Of a stretch of DNA of 55,180 nucleotides, positions 1-8,260 are shown one piece after another. This DNA comes from Haloterrigena salina JCM 13891 (GTDB taxonomy: Archaea > Halobacteriota > Halobacteria > Halobacteriales > Natrialbaceae): assembly GCF_000337495.1 (NCBI RefSeq), contig NZ_AOIS01000014.1:1-55180 (forward strand). The letters are read 5' to 3'. The position numbers and the translations under genes were made by a program. Position 1 is the stretch's first letter; the number at the start of each line of letters is the position of its first letter. Under the pieces are notes generated by a model. It was not told the origin of the DNA and made no database searches. It saw only the letters and a program-made list of their open reading frames with translations.

Positions 1-107
1 GGTCGTCGACTGCACTCGGTCGTCGCGTCTCGTTCGACTCGAGGTCGTCTCGGCAAGGGAATCGTGAATGGGCGCGTTTTTAGTATCGGATCGTATGACT
101 ACGGGAC

Positions 108-1292
108 GTGAACGCGGAACCGCTGCTTATCGTCGGAATCCTCACCGCAATTTTCGTCGGCTATAACATCGGCGGCTCGACGACGGGGCCAGCGTTCGGT
201 CCGGCCGTCGGCGCGAACGTCATCACGAAGGTGATGGCCGCCGGGCTGATGTCGATTTTCTTCTTTATCGGGGCCTACACCATCGGTCCGCAGGTCGTCA
301 CCACGCTCGGCGAGGAGCTCGTCACCGATACCTCGATCTTCACGCTGCGCTCGAACGTCGCCGTCCTCTTCTTCATCGGCGGCGCGCTGTTCGTCGGCAA
401 CTACGCCGGCGTCCCGGCCTCGACGTCGATGACCGCCGTCGGCGCCATCGCCGCGCTCGGGCTGGCGACCGGCGAACTCGACTGGTCGGTGCTGGGCGAG
501 ATCGTCGTCTGGTGGATCGTCGCGCCGATCATCGGCTTCTGGGTGGCCGGCGTCGTCGGCCGCTACTTCTACCCGCGGATCAACGCCTGGGTCGCCATCG
601 AGGGGAGCAAGGGTGGCGAGCCGATGATCTCGGTCGATCGATCGAGCGCCGTGCCGCGGCTCCAGTTCGGGGCCGACGGCGACCGGCGGGAGATCACCGG
701 CGCGTTCGTCGTCATCGGTATCGGCTGTCTGATGGGCTTTTCCTCGGGCACGAGCAACATCGCCAACGCGATCGCCCCGATCTACGGTACCGGCGACGTC
801 GACATGGTACCGCTGATCCTGATCGGGTCCGCGGCCGTCGCCGTCGGCTGTTTCACCATCGCCCGCCGGACGCTCGACACGCTGGGCAACGACATCACGA
901 ACCTGCCGCTGACGGCCGCGATCGTCGTCGCCGTCATCAGTTCGACCATCGTCGTCGGCCTCTCCGCGATCGGTATCCCCGCGAGTTTCGTCGTCATCGC
1001 GACGATGAGCATCGTCGGGTTAGGCTGGGGTCGGGCAACGCGGACAACGACGCTGTCGGGCGTCAGAGCGGGCGAAGAGACCCGCGTCTCCGTCGGCGCG
1101 CTGACCGCCGAACAGGAGGGCGAACAGTCGCCCGATATCGGCGAGGAGGAGCCCGAAGACATCCCGAAGGCGTCGGACCTCTTCGACCCCTCGACGACCG
1201 CCCGCGTCATCCTCATGCAAAACGTCGTCCCGATCATCTCGACCGTCGGCGCGTTCATCACGTTCCGGTTCGTGCCGATATTCGGCTTCTAG
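108..1292 (+). CDS. PiT-family inorganic phosphate permease
   Basis: A 394-residue integral membrane protein of the PiT (inorganic phosphate transporter) family, expected to import phosphate with a coupled cation. The sequence shows the duplicated PiT signature: an N-terminal half with YNIGGSTTGPAFGPAVGAN near residues 19-37 and a C-terminal half with GFSSGTSNIANAIAPIYG near 208-225. The two are separated by a hydrophilic cytoplasmic loop (about 160-200), and a second acidic loop lies near residues 325-360. About ten hydrophobic segments are visible. The start is GTG at 108; no ATG lies nearby. The gene stands alone on the plus strand, with about 300 bases to the ferredoxin gene. The family call is clear; the coupling ion is not visible from sequence. 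Confidence 0.93.
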   Translation: MNAEPLLIVGILTAIFVGYNIGGSTTGPAFGPAVGANVITKVMAAGLMSIFFFIGAYTIGPQVVTTLGEELVTDTSIFTLRSNVAVLFFIGGALFVGNYAGVPASTSMTAVGAIAALGLATGELDWSVLGEIVVWWIVAPIIGFWVAGVVGRYFYPRINAWVAIEGSKGGEPMISVDRSSAVPRLQFGADGDRREITGAFVVIGIGCLMGFSSGTSNIANAIAPIYGTGDVDMVPLILIGSAAVAVGCFTIARRTLDTLGNDITNLPLTAAIVVAVISSTIVVGLSAIGIPASFVVIATMSIVGLGWGRATRTTTLSGVRAGEETRVSVGALTAEQEGEQSPDIGEEEPEDIPKASDLFDPSTTARVILMQNVVPIISTVGAFITFRFVPIFGF

Positions 1293-1439
1293 TCGAGACG
1301 TTCGACGATCGATCGCAACCGGCACCCTCGAGTCGACGACGCTCCGGCAGCGATCGGATTCGACGACGGCTCGCCGTTCGACCCGTTCAGTGTGGTAGCA
1401 GACGGAAAAAGCGGCAATCGATGCAGGAACTGGGTGCGT

Positions 1440-1589
1440 TGGTTGAAACGTTTCTTTTTCTCTCCCACTTTGTAGACTAGTAGTTGCTAAATATGGACAT
1501 TCTTCCCTTCGAACTTCCAAATTCCGATTCAAAGACAATTTAGGACTGAACAGCAAGCTATACCAGTGCGGGACGTGAATCACCGAGTG
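1440..1589 (+). promoter_or_regulatory. AT-rich promoter region of the ferredoxin gene
   Basis: The stretch before the ferredoxin ATG is markedly AT-rich against the GC-rich surroundings. TATA-like boxes are seen at about 1487-1494 (ctaaatat) and 1536-1543 (caatttag). No strong Shine-Dalgarno precedes the ATG at 1590, so a leaderless or short-leader transcript is possible. Which box is used cannot be told from sequence. Confidence 0.35.
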
Positions 1590-1979
1590 ATGCCCACGGT
1601 AGAATACCTCAACTACGAAGTACTGGACGACCAGGGCTGGGACATGGACGACGACGACCTCTTCGAGCAGGCCGCCGACGCTGGCCTCGACGATGAGGAC
1701 TACGGCACCCTCGACGTCGCCGAGGGCGAGTACATCCTCGAGGCCGCCGAGGCTCAGGGCTACGACTGGCCCTTCTCGTGTCGCGCAGGCGCCTGCGCGA
1801 ACTGCGCAGCCATCGTCTTCGAGGGCGAGATCGACATGGACATGCAGCAGATCCTCTCGGACGAGGAGGTCGAGGAGAAGAACGTCCGCCTGACCTGCAT
1901 CGGTTCCGCCGAGACCGACGAGGTCAAGATCGTGTACAACGCGAAGCACCTCGACTACCTGCAGAACCGCGTCATCTAA
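1590..1979 (+). CDS. fdx: Haloarchaeal [2Fe-2S] ferredoxin
   Basis: A 129-residue plant-type 2Fe-2S ferredoxin, the main soluble electron carrier of haloarchaea (for example for 2-oxoacid:ferredoxin oxidoreductases). The cluster ligands are Cys64, Cys69, Cys72 ([10 protein letters not shown]) and Cys103 (LTCIGS). The long acidic insertion near the N terminus ([18 protein letters not shown]) is the known halophilic addition to this family. An upstream in-frame GTG at 1566 exists, but the ATG at 1590 gives the conserved start [10 protein letters not shown] and the usual length. The last six residues and stop (QNRVI region) form the left attachment site of the integrated element, and the reading frame is left intact. 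Confidence 0.96.
   Translation: MPTVEYLNYEVLDDQGWDMDDDDLFEQAADAGLDDEDYGTLDVAEGEYILEAAEAQGYDWPFSCRAGACANCAAIVFEGEIDMDMQQILSDEEVEEKNVRLTCIGSAETDEVKIVYNAKHLDYLQNRVI
1963..1979 (+). repeat. attL, 17-bp direct repeat in the ferredoxin stop region
   Basis: The sequence agaaccgcgtcatctaa encodes the last residues (N-R-V-I) and stop of ferredoxin. It is repeated exactly at 22232-22248. Bases on either side differ between the copies, so the identity block is 17 bp. The expected recombination crossover lies inside it. Confidence 0.85.
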
Positions 1980-2154
1980 TTAACAGCGTAAAACGCTCGT
2001 TAAACAGACGCGCCGTTTCCCGGAAGCAAATCGAATTCAATTCCGGGATTTTCGCACTCCCAAGAGTCTCTACTGCTGAATCTCTTTTCATTTAGGAACT
2101 GGATTCAGAACCTTTCCAGCTCTTCACGCTGTAACATACTCTCCACACCCATCG

Positions 2155-2676
2155 CTATGCAGATTCGATCTCGTCGCGGCTATAGGTTCTGTAGTTTTTG
2201 ATAGTCTCCTCTACTATGCTGAGTCGGTACAGAACGTGTTTCCAGTCGCTCACAGTTTTAGCTATGTTGCTGGTTGCTTCGGCGCGGTCTGTCTCAACAA
2301 CACATGCGTAGAGTTCATCGGGAGAATCGACCTCGTACTTGTTCTGCCAAGTGTCGATTTGTTCTTGTAACCCCGTCTTCAACTCGATGAGTTCATCGTA
2401 ATCGTGTTCATTGAGTAGCTCCCGTATCGCTTGCATTCGGGTGTGGAGCGGGTCCGGTGCGTACCGTGTTGTGCCATCTACGTCGTATTTTAGCAGGACA
2501 TTCAGATCGGCTAACCGTTCGAGTTGCGTTCTCGCAGTGTTCTCAGCGACGTGGGCTTCGGAGGCGATATAGGATGCTGGGCGTGGCTGGTTGACGGTGA
2601 GAGCAATTGCCTGTACTCTATCGAATGTGCTGGTGTGTGCTTTCCACGTTTCGACACTCGATGGGTCATCTGTCAT
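2155..2676 (-). CDS. Winged-helix DNA-binding protein (DUF7342-like)
   Basis: About 173 residues from the ATG at 2676 (MTDDPSSVETWK). A longer frame reaches 2754, but the added residues are not halophilic in character and an ATG start here fits related proteins. The middle part (RPASYIASEAHVAENTART) is a typical winged-helix recognition region, followed by a coiled-coil-prone C-terminal half rich in Leu and Glu (ELIELKTGLQEQIDTW). This architecture matches a large haloarchaeal family of putative regulators found beside mobile-element genes. It is the first gene inside the left end of the element, reading towards attL. Its target is unknown. Confidence 0.7.
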   Translation of the reverse strand: MTDDPSSVETWKAHTSTFDRVQAIALTVNQPRPASYIASEAHVAENTARTQLERLADLNVLLKYDVDGTTRYAPDPLHTRMQAIRELLNEHDYDELIELKTGLQEQIDTWQNKYEVDSPDELYACVVETDRAEATSNIAKTVSDWKHVLYRLSIVEETIKNYRTYSRDEIESA

Positions 2677-2767
2677 AATTTGGCTAGTACAGTCTCTTAG
2701 TAAGCATAGTCTGGGATAGAATAGTCGAGCTAACCCGAATCGCTCTACGAGCAAATATGGTGTTCAC

Positions 2768-2974
2768 TTAGTAGATGTCCAAGGTGGATTGGTTCTCTCT
2801 AATTTCGTTCGCTCTTTCTAACGAGATCTCTTCAGCTTCAAGCAAGAATGGGACCGTACACTGTGGCCCAGGGCACCCCTTCGGGCCCCGGTGAAGTTTT
2901 TCTGCTTCATCATTGTAGAGCCACGTAACCGTTGTACCGCAGGAGGGGCATTCGAGATTGATTTCTACTGGCAT
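2768..2974 (-). CDS. Small zinc-ribbon protein
   Basis: A 68-residue protein with two cysteine pairs: CPSC near residues 9-12 and CPGPQC near 34-39, spaced as in a zinc ribbon. The C terminus is acidic and probably helical. Small zinc-finger proteins of this kind are abundant in haloarchaea and mostly of unknown role. Its start overlaps the end of the gene upstream (2965-3390) by ten bases, so the two are probably co-transcribed and translationally coupled. Confidence 0.65.
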   Translation of the reverse strand: MPVEINLECPSCGTTVTWLYNDEAEKLHRGPKGCPGPQCTVPFLLEAEEISLERANEIRENQSTLDIY

Positions 2975-3390
2975 TGGTCTTGGGTGGGTTTCACAAGAAG
3001 ATATGTCCCTGGGGTGGTGGGAACCGAGTGCGAGAGCGACATGTCTCCCGGAGCACTAAACCAGCCTGCGTGATTGCCGGAGATGTTCTCACCTCGCAGG
3101 TCGCTGGGTTTGCTCTCCTCCGGACACGCAATGAGTGTGTAGCTGCCTGGAGGATAGAGGTCTCCCATCACAATTCCTCCATCCTCTTTACGGATCAACC
3201 AACTGATGACGCGACCTTCGACGGGCAATTCTGGCTGGTCAGAGTCGCCTGTCTCACCCGATGTTTTGACCGTATTCGGCGTCACTGATCCCTCCCGAGA
3301 AAATTCTTGATCTGTTCCGTTGGACAACTGTTCGTGTTTTGCTCCCTGATTGTGATCTGCCACAGTAACCGCAAGGGAGAGTGTCCACAT
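2965..3390 (-). CDS. Hypothetical protein in the element's left arm
   Basis: No family is recognised. The frame is open from 3480, but the first 30 residues would be Arg/Lys-rich and unlike a halophilic protein. I prefer the ATG at 3390 (MWTLSLAVTVAD), giving about 141 residues; the short hydrophobic start could be a weak signal or membrane anchor. A Ser/Thr/Glu-rich linker follows, then a more ordered beta-rich C-terminal half (VISWLIRKEDGGIVMGDLYP, then YTLIACPEE). It overlaps the downstream zinc-ribbon gene. The coding call is moderate because the composition here is less typical of haloarchaeal coding sequence. Confidence 0.45.
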   Translation of the reverse strand: MWTLSLAVTVADHNQGAKHEQLSNGTDQEFSREGSVTPNTVKTSGETGDSDQPELPVEGRVISWLIRKEDGGIVMGDLYPPGSYTLIACPEESKPSDLRGENISGNHAGWFSAPGDMSLSHSVPTTPGTYLLVKPTQDQCQ

Positions 3391-3598
3391 CAACAATGGC
3401 CGATTGTATGGTCTTAGGCGGATAGTCCGATACTTTGTCTTCACAGGGCTGTACTTACAGATCATCTCGGGCATACGCAATGAGCGATTGCAGGCAGAGA
3501 ATCAGTACCAGTCGATTCTATGTGTACATTCGGTACAATCCGATAGCCATGATTGATGGAACGTCGCTTTCTCCGCCCTTTGACTTCTGGAGCCGATC

Positions 3599-4576
3599 TC
3601 AGTTCAGCGACCGCCGCTCATCGTAACACATCTCGTTGACTGCGATCATTGTTTCCATAATCGTCTCGAACGCATCTTTTAATTCCTTGATGTCGATATC
3701 AGCCACCGAATCACTCGGATCGACATGGATAATTCCGTTGTTCCGAGTACCACGAAGGTTGTAGAGGTCCTGATAGAGACTGGGATGCTGTGTTGGGAAG
3801 TGCTTTGATGTCACCGTTTTCAGCCCGTCCTTACACCGTTCCTCCCACGTCCAATTTCGCTCAAGGAAGTCTGTTATCGGGTTGTCGGTCCATCCGCCGG
3901 CCCGGAGTGTCCGAGATAGCTCCCGGCTAAGAAGGTTCTCGAACGCAGAGAACAGGAGCGAGAAGGTAGCAAGTCCTTGTCCGCGATGATAGTGTGTGAT
4001 AGCGTCAGCAAGCAGCGTTACCCACGGCGGTTGCGGAACCTCGGAACGATGGATCAACACATTATAGGCTACCGTGACGGTGGACGAGGAACTGTTCAGG
4101 TCCGAGGCGATGAATCCGATCTCAGTGTCGCTTGACTGGGCAATATCTACGATCACGCCATTGATCTCCTGCGGACCGGGGTACCATTCAAGCGTGACGC
4201 CCTGTAACTGTCGTATTGTCTGCCCGGGCGGCTGGTTCGTTTCGGCTAGGAGGGCTAGATCGATATCAAGCGCTCCGCCACCGATCAGGCTCTCCTCCAC
4301 GGTCTTGCCCACATCCAGTTCCTTTGTTCCGACAGTGGCAAATCCGCCGACACGAACAGGTCTCCCTGAGAGCTCCGCTGTAGGTGCAGCGCGAAAGTAC
4401 GCGAATAGGGCATCCTCTGGATGGATGGCATCACCACAGCTGGGGCATGCGAAATCGTCCGCAAAAGAATTGTAATCGCTCTTGTCGAAGGATCGCATGT
4501 CGCCCTTGTTGAACTGATCATCACATTTCGGACAGACAAGATTGGGCCTGTCCTGGGGGATCGATTGTGTGCTCAT
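3599..4576 (-). CDS. Zinc-ribbon protein with a C-terminal HEPN-like motif
   Basis: About 325 residues from the ATG at 4576 (MSTQSIPQDRP). An N-terminal zinc ribbon is formed by Cys15/Cys18 (CPKC) and Cys44/Cys47 (CPSC). A beta-rich middle follows (about 60-190). The C-terminal third is helical and carries RNNGIIH (Arg278 to His284), which fits the R-x4-6-H signature of HEPN ribonuclease-type domains; the preceding helix (FSLLFSAFENLLSREL) also looks HEPN/DUF4145-like. By family knowledge, HEPN domains often act as RNases in defence and toxin systems. RNase activity here is inference. The gene stands alone on the minus strand with an AT-rich upstream region. Confidence 0.6.
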   Translation of the reverse strand: MSTQSIPQDRPNLVCPKCDDQFNKGDMRSFDKSDYNSFADDFACPSCGDAIHPEDALFAYFRAAPTAELSGRPVRVGGFATVGTKELDVGKTVEESLIGGGALDIDLALLAETNQPPGQTIRQLQGVTLEWYPGPQEINGVIVDIAQSSDTEIGFIASDLNSSSSTVTVAYNVLIHRSEVPQPPWVTLLADAITHYHRGQGLATFSLLFSAFENLLSRELSRTLRAGGWTDNPITDFLERNWTWEERCKDGLKTVTSKHFPTQHPSLYQDLYNLRGTRNNGIIHVDPSDSVADIDIKELKDAFETIMETMIAVNEMCYDERRSLN

Positions 4577-4681
4577 ACCGATGTGGATGCTTGGGCTTAT
4601 GTTAATAGGTTTGTTTAAAAAACCCGGATTCTGTGGTTCGGAGGAAACTACATGACTTTGATCGCCAAGTAACAAGAAATC

Positions 4682-4821
4682 CTATAGGGTGGTAGCAGCA
4701 AATTGATCAGAGTGATGACGCACAAGGTTCGGCTTCTCAAACAAGATGGCGTCGACTCGATCTAGGTCGCCATTGAGCTGTTCAACAAGCCGAGAGAGGG
4801 TGGCGACCTCTCTTGTCAGGC
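4682..4821 (-). pseudogene. Frame-shifted coding remnant after the winged-helix gene
   Basis: Directly after the stop of the gene at 4816-5229, another minus frame stays open for about 45 codons to a TAG at 4682-4684. It reads as plausible protein: TREVATLSRLVEQLNGDLD then RVDAILFEKPNLV. It has no ATG, and an in-frame TAA lies just upstream. It could be the C-terminal half of the preceding protein separated by a one-base frameshift, or a leftover of another gene. Evidence is limited to the protein-like look of the frame. Confidence 0.3.
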
Positions 4822-5229
4822 CGTCATGTTATCGGCATTTGCAGATAACAGGAGCAGGTGGAGGAACACTCGACCCACCTCCGGTAAGCGAGCACCAGGT
4901 GCGATTCGTGTCTGCTTAGCATCGTGCTCGATAACACCGGCATCGGCGAGCGTCTTGAGATGCGTATGCCGGAGTGACTCACGGATATTTCTGTAGTCTG
5001 CTCCGGTAGCCTCTTCGAGAGAGTACCCTTGCTTGACAGCCGTGACCCATCGTGCAATCTCTTCCATTGAGATCCACTCATCCTCGTCGCAACCGAGTAG
5101 GTAGAGGATCACGAGTTGACGACGACGATTCGCCAGCAGAGCGCACATCGTGATCACCACCTCCTGATTCGCCTCTGCCGCCACAAAGGCAGAAATCGAA
5201 GCAAGCCACGGCGGTGAGCTGTTACTCAT
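4816..5229 (-). CDS. Winged-helix protein, DUF7344-like
   Basis: A 137-residue protein built around one winged-helix domain: LLANRRRQLVILYLL (about 31-45), then ISMEEIARWV, then a second helix pair (YRNIRESLRHTHLKTLADAG) and a wing (VIEHDAKQTRIAPG). The N-R-R-R-x-x-I/V pattern before the first helix is typical of the haloarchaeal DUF7344 family of small regulators. The start is ATG at 5229. It is the last gene of a tight three-gene minus-strand cluster (5969 to 4816). Its frame ends next to a possible frameshifted extension (4682-4821). Probably DNA-binding; target unknown. Confidence 0.7.
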   Translation of the reverse strand: MSNSSPPWLASISAFVAAEANQEVVITMCALLANRRRQLVILYLLGCDEDEWISMEEIARWVTAVKQGYSLEEATGADYRNIRESLRHTHLKTLADAGVIEHDAKQTRIAPGARLPEVGRVFLHLLLLSANADNMTA

Positions 5230-5295
5230 TTCTCACCTTACTGGCTCTAATTCTGCTCGCGGAGATGACACCCTTCTCAGTGGACGAGTCGGTCG

Positions 5296-5658
5296 TCATG
5301 CATCACCTCGTGTGGACTGGCAGTTCCGCTTCAATTGCTGGATGTAACTGGCGAGAGGTTGTGTTTCATCTGTCGCAGTCACTTGTTTCGTCCGGTCGTT
5401 GAATTCGATGACACCGAGGTCATCGAGAAGGCCCAAATGTGACTGAATGAGACCGATGTAGACCCTCGAACGTTGTTCTCCTGTGACCTGATCCGGGTCG
5501 ATCTCATTCTCTAGGGCTGCGATTTCGCGTGCGAGCCCCCTGGCTGAGACTGCGTTCTCAGACTGAGAGAGTGAGAGTATTATCTGCCGACGCCGACTGT
5601 TTGACAGGGCTCTGAACGCGTCATCTGGTGTCAGATGGATCGTCTGGGACTCCAACAT
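5296..5658 (-). CDS. Winged-helix protein, DUF7344-like
   Basis: About 120 residues from the ATG at 5658 (MLESQTIHLTPDDAF). The frame is open further upstream, but that part overlaps the preceding gene. The core has ALSNSRRRQIILSLSQSE, a recognition region (SARGLAREIAALEN) and LGLLDDLGVIEFNDRTKQV as the wing. It is clearly related in plan to the neighbouring 4816-5229 protein, so the cluster holds two members of one family. Its start lies two bases after the stop of the upstream gene, which implies one transcript. A role in regulating element genes is likely but not shown. Confidence 0.7.
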   Translation of the reverse strand: MLESQTIHLTPDDAFRALSNSRRRQIILSLSQSENAVSARGLAREIAALENEIDPDQVTGEQRSRVYIGLIQSHLGLLDDLGVIEFNDRTKQVTATDETQPLASYIQQLKRNCQSTRGDA

Positions 5659-5660
5659 CG

Positions 5661-5969
5661 TCAGAGTCCCCCCTGTGCAAGAGACTCTCCTGTCAGCGTC
5701 AGCAAGACGATGCAACAGTCTTCGTCTTCGATTAGGTGGACGAAGTTGGCGTTGTCAAGTTGGGCAAGGAGTTGATTTACCGTCTGGAGGTCCCAGCCGC
5801 TTTTAATAGCAATATCTTTGCATGTGGTCGAACCACTAGTTTCGTTTGCGTAGCGGACGATTCGCCCGAGTCGTGGGTCACATTCTGGAGTTTGGGCACT
5901 CTCACCGTCACCATCCGTGTGACGGACAGAGTTATCACTCCGTGACCGAGTAGTATCTGGTGCTGTCAT
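5661..5969 (-). CDS. Small winged-helix protein
   Basis: A 102-residue protein with a polar, disordered N terminus (about 1-30) followed by a compact helix-turn-helix: LGRIVRYANE, CKDIAIKSGWDLQTVNQLLAQL, and a beta wing (FVHLIEDEDCCIVLLTLT). It is the first gene of the three-gene cluster that continues to 4816, with only two bases before the next start. The promoter should lie in the AT-rich gap at 5970-6677. The family is not named with confidence. Confidence 0.6.
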   Translation of the reverse strand: MTAPDTTRSRSDNSVRHTDGDGESAQTPECDPRLGRIVRYANETSGSTTCKDIAIKSGWDLQTVNQLLAQLDNANFVHLIEDEDCCIVLLTLTGESLAQGGL

Positions 5970-6677
5970 ACCGGCAGCGTTGGTGCCCGGTGTTCCTGCA
6001 CCGGGGGCCGCTTTCAGGCCACGTAGCCGTTGCTCACCTACTTAAAAATAGATTTGTATTCTCACTCACGGACTGCATGATGTACCAGCGATGATCTGGT
6101 TGGAAGTCATCGCTTGTCGGTCTACGTAAATAACACTCCAAAAGCGTGGTACTCGCTGGTCACTCCAGTTTCTAATTGTTCGTGTACCTATTCTCGCGGT
6201 CAGTCCGCCGCACAGGCAGCTAGCTGTTCCTCATCATTGCGTAATTTGCGTCTCTAAGATCCTAATACACGAAATCCAAGGGTTTAATATGGTATACTGT
6301 CAGACTGGGTATCCTGCTGACAGCACGACCATACTACAGGGCCTATAACACCACTTTTCGGCGCTTTACGTTATGACATTATCCTTATTCCTACGCCGAG
6401 GTTTTATACGTCTCTATCTAGAACTCTAATGTGTGGATCTGAAACGGCTATGTGGATACGGTAGCAGGCTTGTGCCGTGCGAATCGGCACAGAGCTATGC
6501 GAAAACCGGGACCAACATTAGCCTGATAAGCATGATAATGCCTGTATCATCGTGCCATCCACCCCGAAGGAGTCATGCGATTCATTCATCCCCCTCATTC
6601 AGTAATCCTGCAAAATTCATACTTCATCCTCCGCAGTACGGACTTTACCGGACTCTCTCAGAAGAACCGCCTAATAG
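5970..6677. other. Non-coding AT-rich gap between divergent clusters
   Basis: About 700 bases with no gene I can support. It is AT-rich and separates the minus-strand winged-helix cluster from the plus-strand recombinase pair, so it should hold both promoters. A plus frame is open at 6433-6720, but its product is Ser/Pro/His-rich and not halophilic, and it overlaps the next gene. I see no tRNA, clear origin-type repeats or long inverted repeats. Confidence 0.5.
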
Positions 6678-7100
6678 ATGCATAATAACAATACCAGACT
6701 TACAACACCAAAACAAATGATAGGACCAAACGCAGACCCGGACCCAGACGGGAATGGTGAGCAGGTGAAGCTCACTCTCTCGATGTACGGCTACCAGCGC
6801 GAGTGGATCGAAGAACGCGCCGAGGAACGCGATATGAATCTCAGCGAGTACATGCGCACAATGGCAACCGCCGGCGAACGCCAGCTGGTCGCCATCGAAA
6901 GCCTCGCTGATGAGGACGGTCGCGGAGAGATCGAGGCTGACATCGTTGAACGACTCCCGAACGACGAAGCCAACGCACTTGATCCCGACGAACTCCTCGA
7001 AGGCATCCTCACGCCGATTCGAGATACCGTCTATACGATCCTGAAGACGAACAGTCAGATCGAGTACAGCCCACAACACGAGGGGTACTACCTCGAATGA
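6678..7100 (+). CDS. Possible ribbon-helix-helix protein coupled to a recombinase
   Basis: A 140-residue protein (or about 127 residues if the ATG at 6717, MIGPNADPDPDG, is used). The region VKLTLSMYGYQREWIEERA followed by MNLSEYMRTMATAGER looks like a short beta strand plus two helices, as in ribbon-helix-helix DNA-binding proteins. A long acidic C-terminal tail follows. The stop overlaps the ATG of the recombinase at 7097 (ATGA), so the two are translationally coupled. The same arrangement (small N-terminal-strand protein then tyrosine recombinase) occurs again at 22176-20441. It may act as a recombination factor or an autoregulator; this is inference. Confidence 0.7.
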   Translation: MHNNNTRLTTPKQMIGPNADPDPDGNGEQVKLTLSMYGYQREWIEERAEERDMNLSEYMRTMATAGERQLVAIESLADEDGRGEIEADIVERLPNDEANALDPDELLEGILTPIRDTVYTILKTNSQIEYSPQHEGYYLE

Positions 7101-8197
7101 CAGAGTTCGCAAACGGAGTTGACCCTGAACGACAGGGCTACCAGGACTTGACCAACCGTGACGATGAGATCGCCGCCTACATGAGGAACCGAAAGTCATC
7201 TGTGCGCACAAAGACCTGGCGGCAACACGGTACTGCGCTCCGACACTTCCGAGACTTCATCGACGAACGTAATTTGAGCCCGGGCGATCTCGTCGACGAT
7301 GATGCTGACGACCTCGTGAACTGGTTCAAAGCCAAAGATGCCATCAATGACCAGACTGCGAAGGCATACCTCGGCCGGATCTCGCACATGTACGACTACG
7401 CGATTCGACGTCGCCGCAGTAACGAGTTTTCCGACATCGACTACAACCCCATCGCCATCGTCATCGAAGATGAATCGTTCGAGGAAGATGGAACCAGTGA
7501 ACGCCGCGAGATTGGACACAAGGTGATGCGAGAAGCTGTGCAATCGATACACCATCCGTTGCTGCTATGTATGGTCGTCCTGCTGCTGAAAACCGGGATC
7601 CGAGCTGGCGAACTCGTGAACATCGATATGCGTGATGTCCACCTTGATCACCACTGGGCGAAAGAACACTTCCCCGAGTGCCGCGAGAATCTTGAAAAAC
7701 GACCGGACACGCTGTACATTGCTCCACGTTCCGAGATGGAAGTTGGTAACGTCGTGAACGGCGAAGAGCGAAAAGATCCGAACAAGCGCAAGCGCGGAAC
7801 CTACATCCCAATCGACAAAGAATTGAAAAGTGTAATGCTGCTGTGGCTGGCGATCCGCCCGCCCTCTCGATCACCCGCTGAACCGTTCTTCACACTCACG
7901 ACCGGTGGGAGGACCACGATCCCTGGCGACCGACTTCGATCAGACTACGTGTGGTCGAAGATCACCGATTGGGCTCAAGAACAGGGCTGGTGGTCATCCG
8001 ATGCAACGCTTGAATCCAACGTCTCGCCACACTACTTCCGCCACTACTTCCGAACAATCTTTGGCAGAAAGTCCGGCGACGAACTGCTGGTGAAGTACCT
8101 GCGCGGTGACAAGGGCGAGGCGATGGATGACTATATGCACTATTGGGGCGATAACGTCCGAGAGCCCTATCTACAGTCGATCTACAAACTCTTCTGA
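7097..8197 (+). CDS. Tyrosine recombinase (phage-type integrase), internal copy
   Basis: A 366-residue XerC/phage-integrase family protein. The N-terminal SAM-like core-binding domain covers about residues 20-105. The catalytic domain has Arg169 in TGIRAGELVN and the box His312-x-x-Arg315 (PHYFRH); Tyr346 or Tyr349 in YMHYWGD is the probable nucleophile. The second catalytic His (commonly in GH) is replaced by a Gly-Asp context near 337, so the C-terminal part is somewhat divergent. It is coupled by ATGA overlap to the preceding small gene. It lies far from both attachment sites, so it may belong to a nested or older element, or invert or excise an internal segment. Confidence 0.85.
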   Translation: MTEFANGVDPERQGYQDLTNRDDEIAAYMRNRKSSVRTKTWRQHGTALRHFRDFIDERNLSPGDLVDDDADDLVNWFKAKDAINDQTAKAYLGRISHMYDYAIRRRRSNEFSDIDYNPIAIVIEDESFEEDGTSERREIGHKVMREAVQSIHHPLLLCMVVLLLKTGIRAGELVNIDMRDVHLDHHWAKEHFPECRENLEKRPDTLYIAPRSEMEVGNVVNGEERKDPNKRKRGTYIPIDKELKSVMLLWLAIRPPSRSPAEPFFTLTTGGRTTIPGDRLRSDYVWSKITDWAQEQGWWSSDATLESNVSPHYFRHYFRTIFGRKSGDELLVKYLRGDKGEAMDDYMHYWGDNVREPYLQSIYKLF

Positions 8198-8250
8198 CGT
8201 TCAAAGCGTATGATAGAATATGGGTATTCGGCGTCCCCATTTTACTTAGC

Positions 8251-8260
8251 TTTATAAATA
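8251..8260 (+). promoter_or_regulatory. TATA-like box upstream of the 8336 gene
   Basis: The run tttataaata sits 76 bases before the ATG at 8336 in an otherwise mixed region. With the strong Shine-Dalgarno at 8326-8330, this suggests a leadered transcript starting near 8285. Only the sequence match supports it. Confidence 0.35.

Noticed and set aside
5612-5626. Possible third att-like copy (gaacgcgtcatct)
   Set aside because: It lacks one base of the 17-bp repeat, lies inside a winged-helix coding region, and is probably chance.
6433-6720. A 95-codon plus frame before the internal recombinase module
   Set aside because: Its product is Pro/Ser/His-rich and not halophilic, it has no ribosome-binding site, and it overlaps the start of the 6678 gene.
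7097-8197. The internal recombinase as the enzyme that inserted the whole island
   Set aside because: It is about 5 kb from attL and 14 kb from attR, while the other integrase is next to attR with its partner gene.
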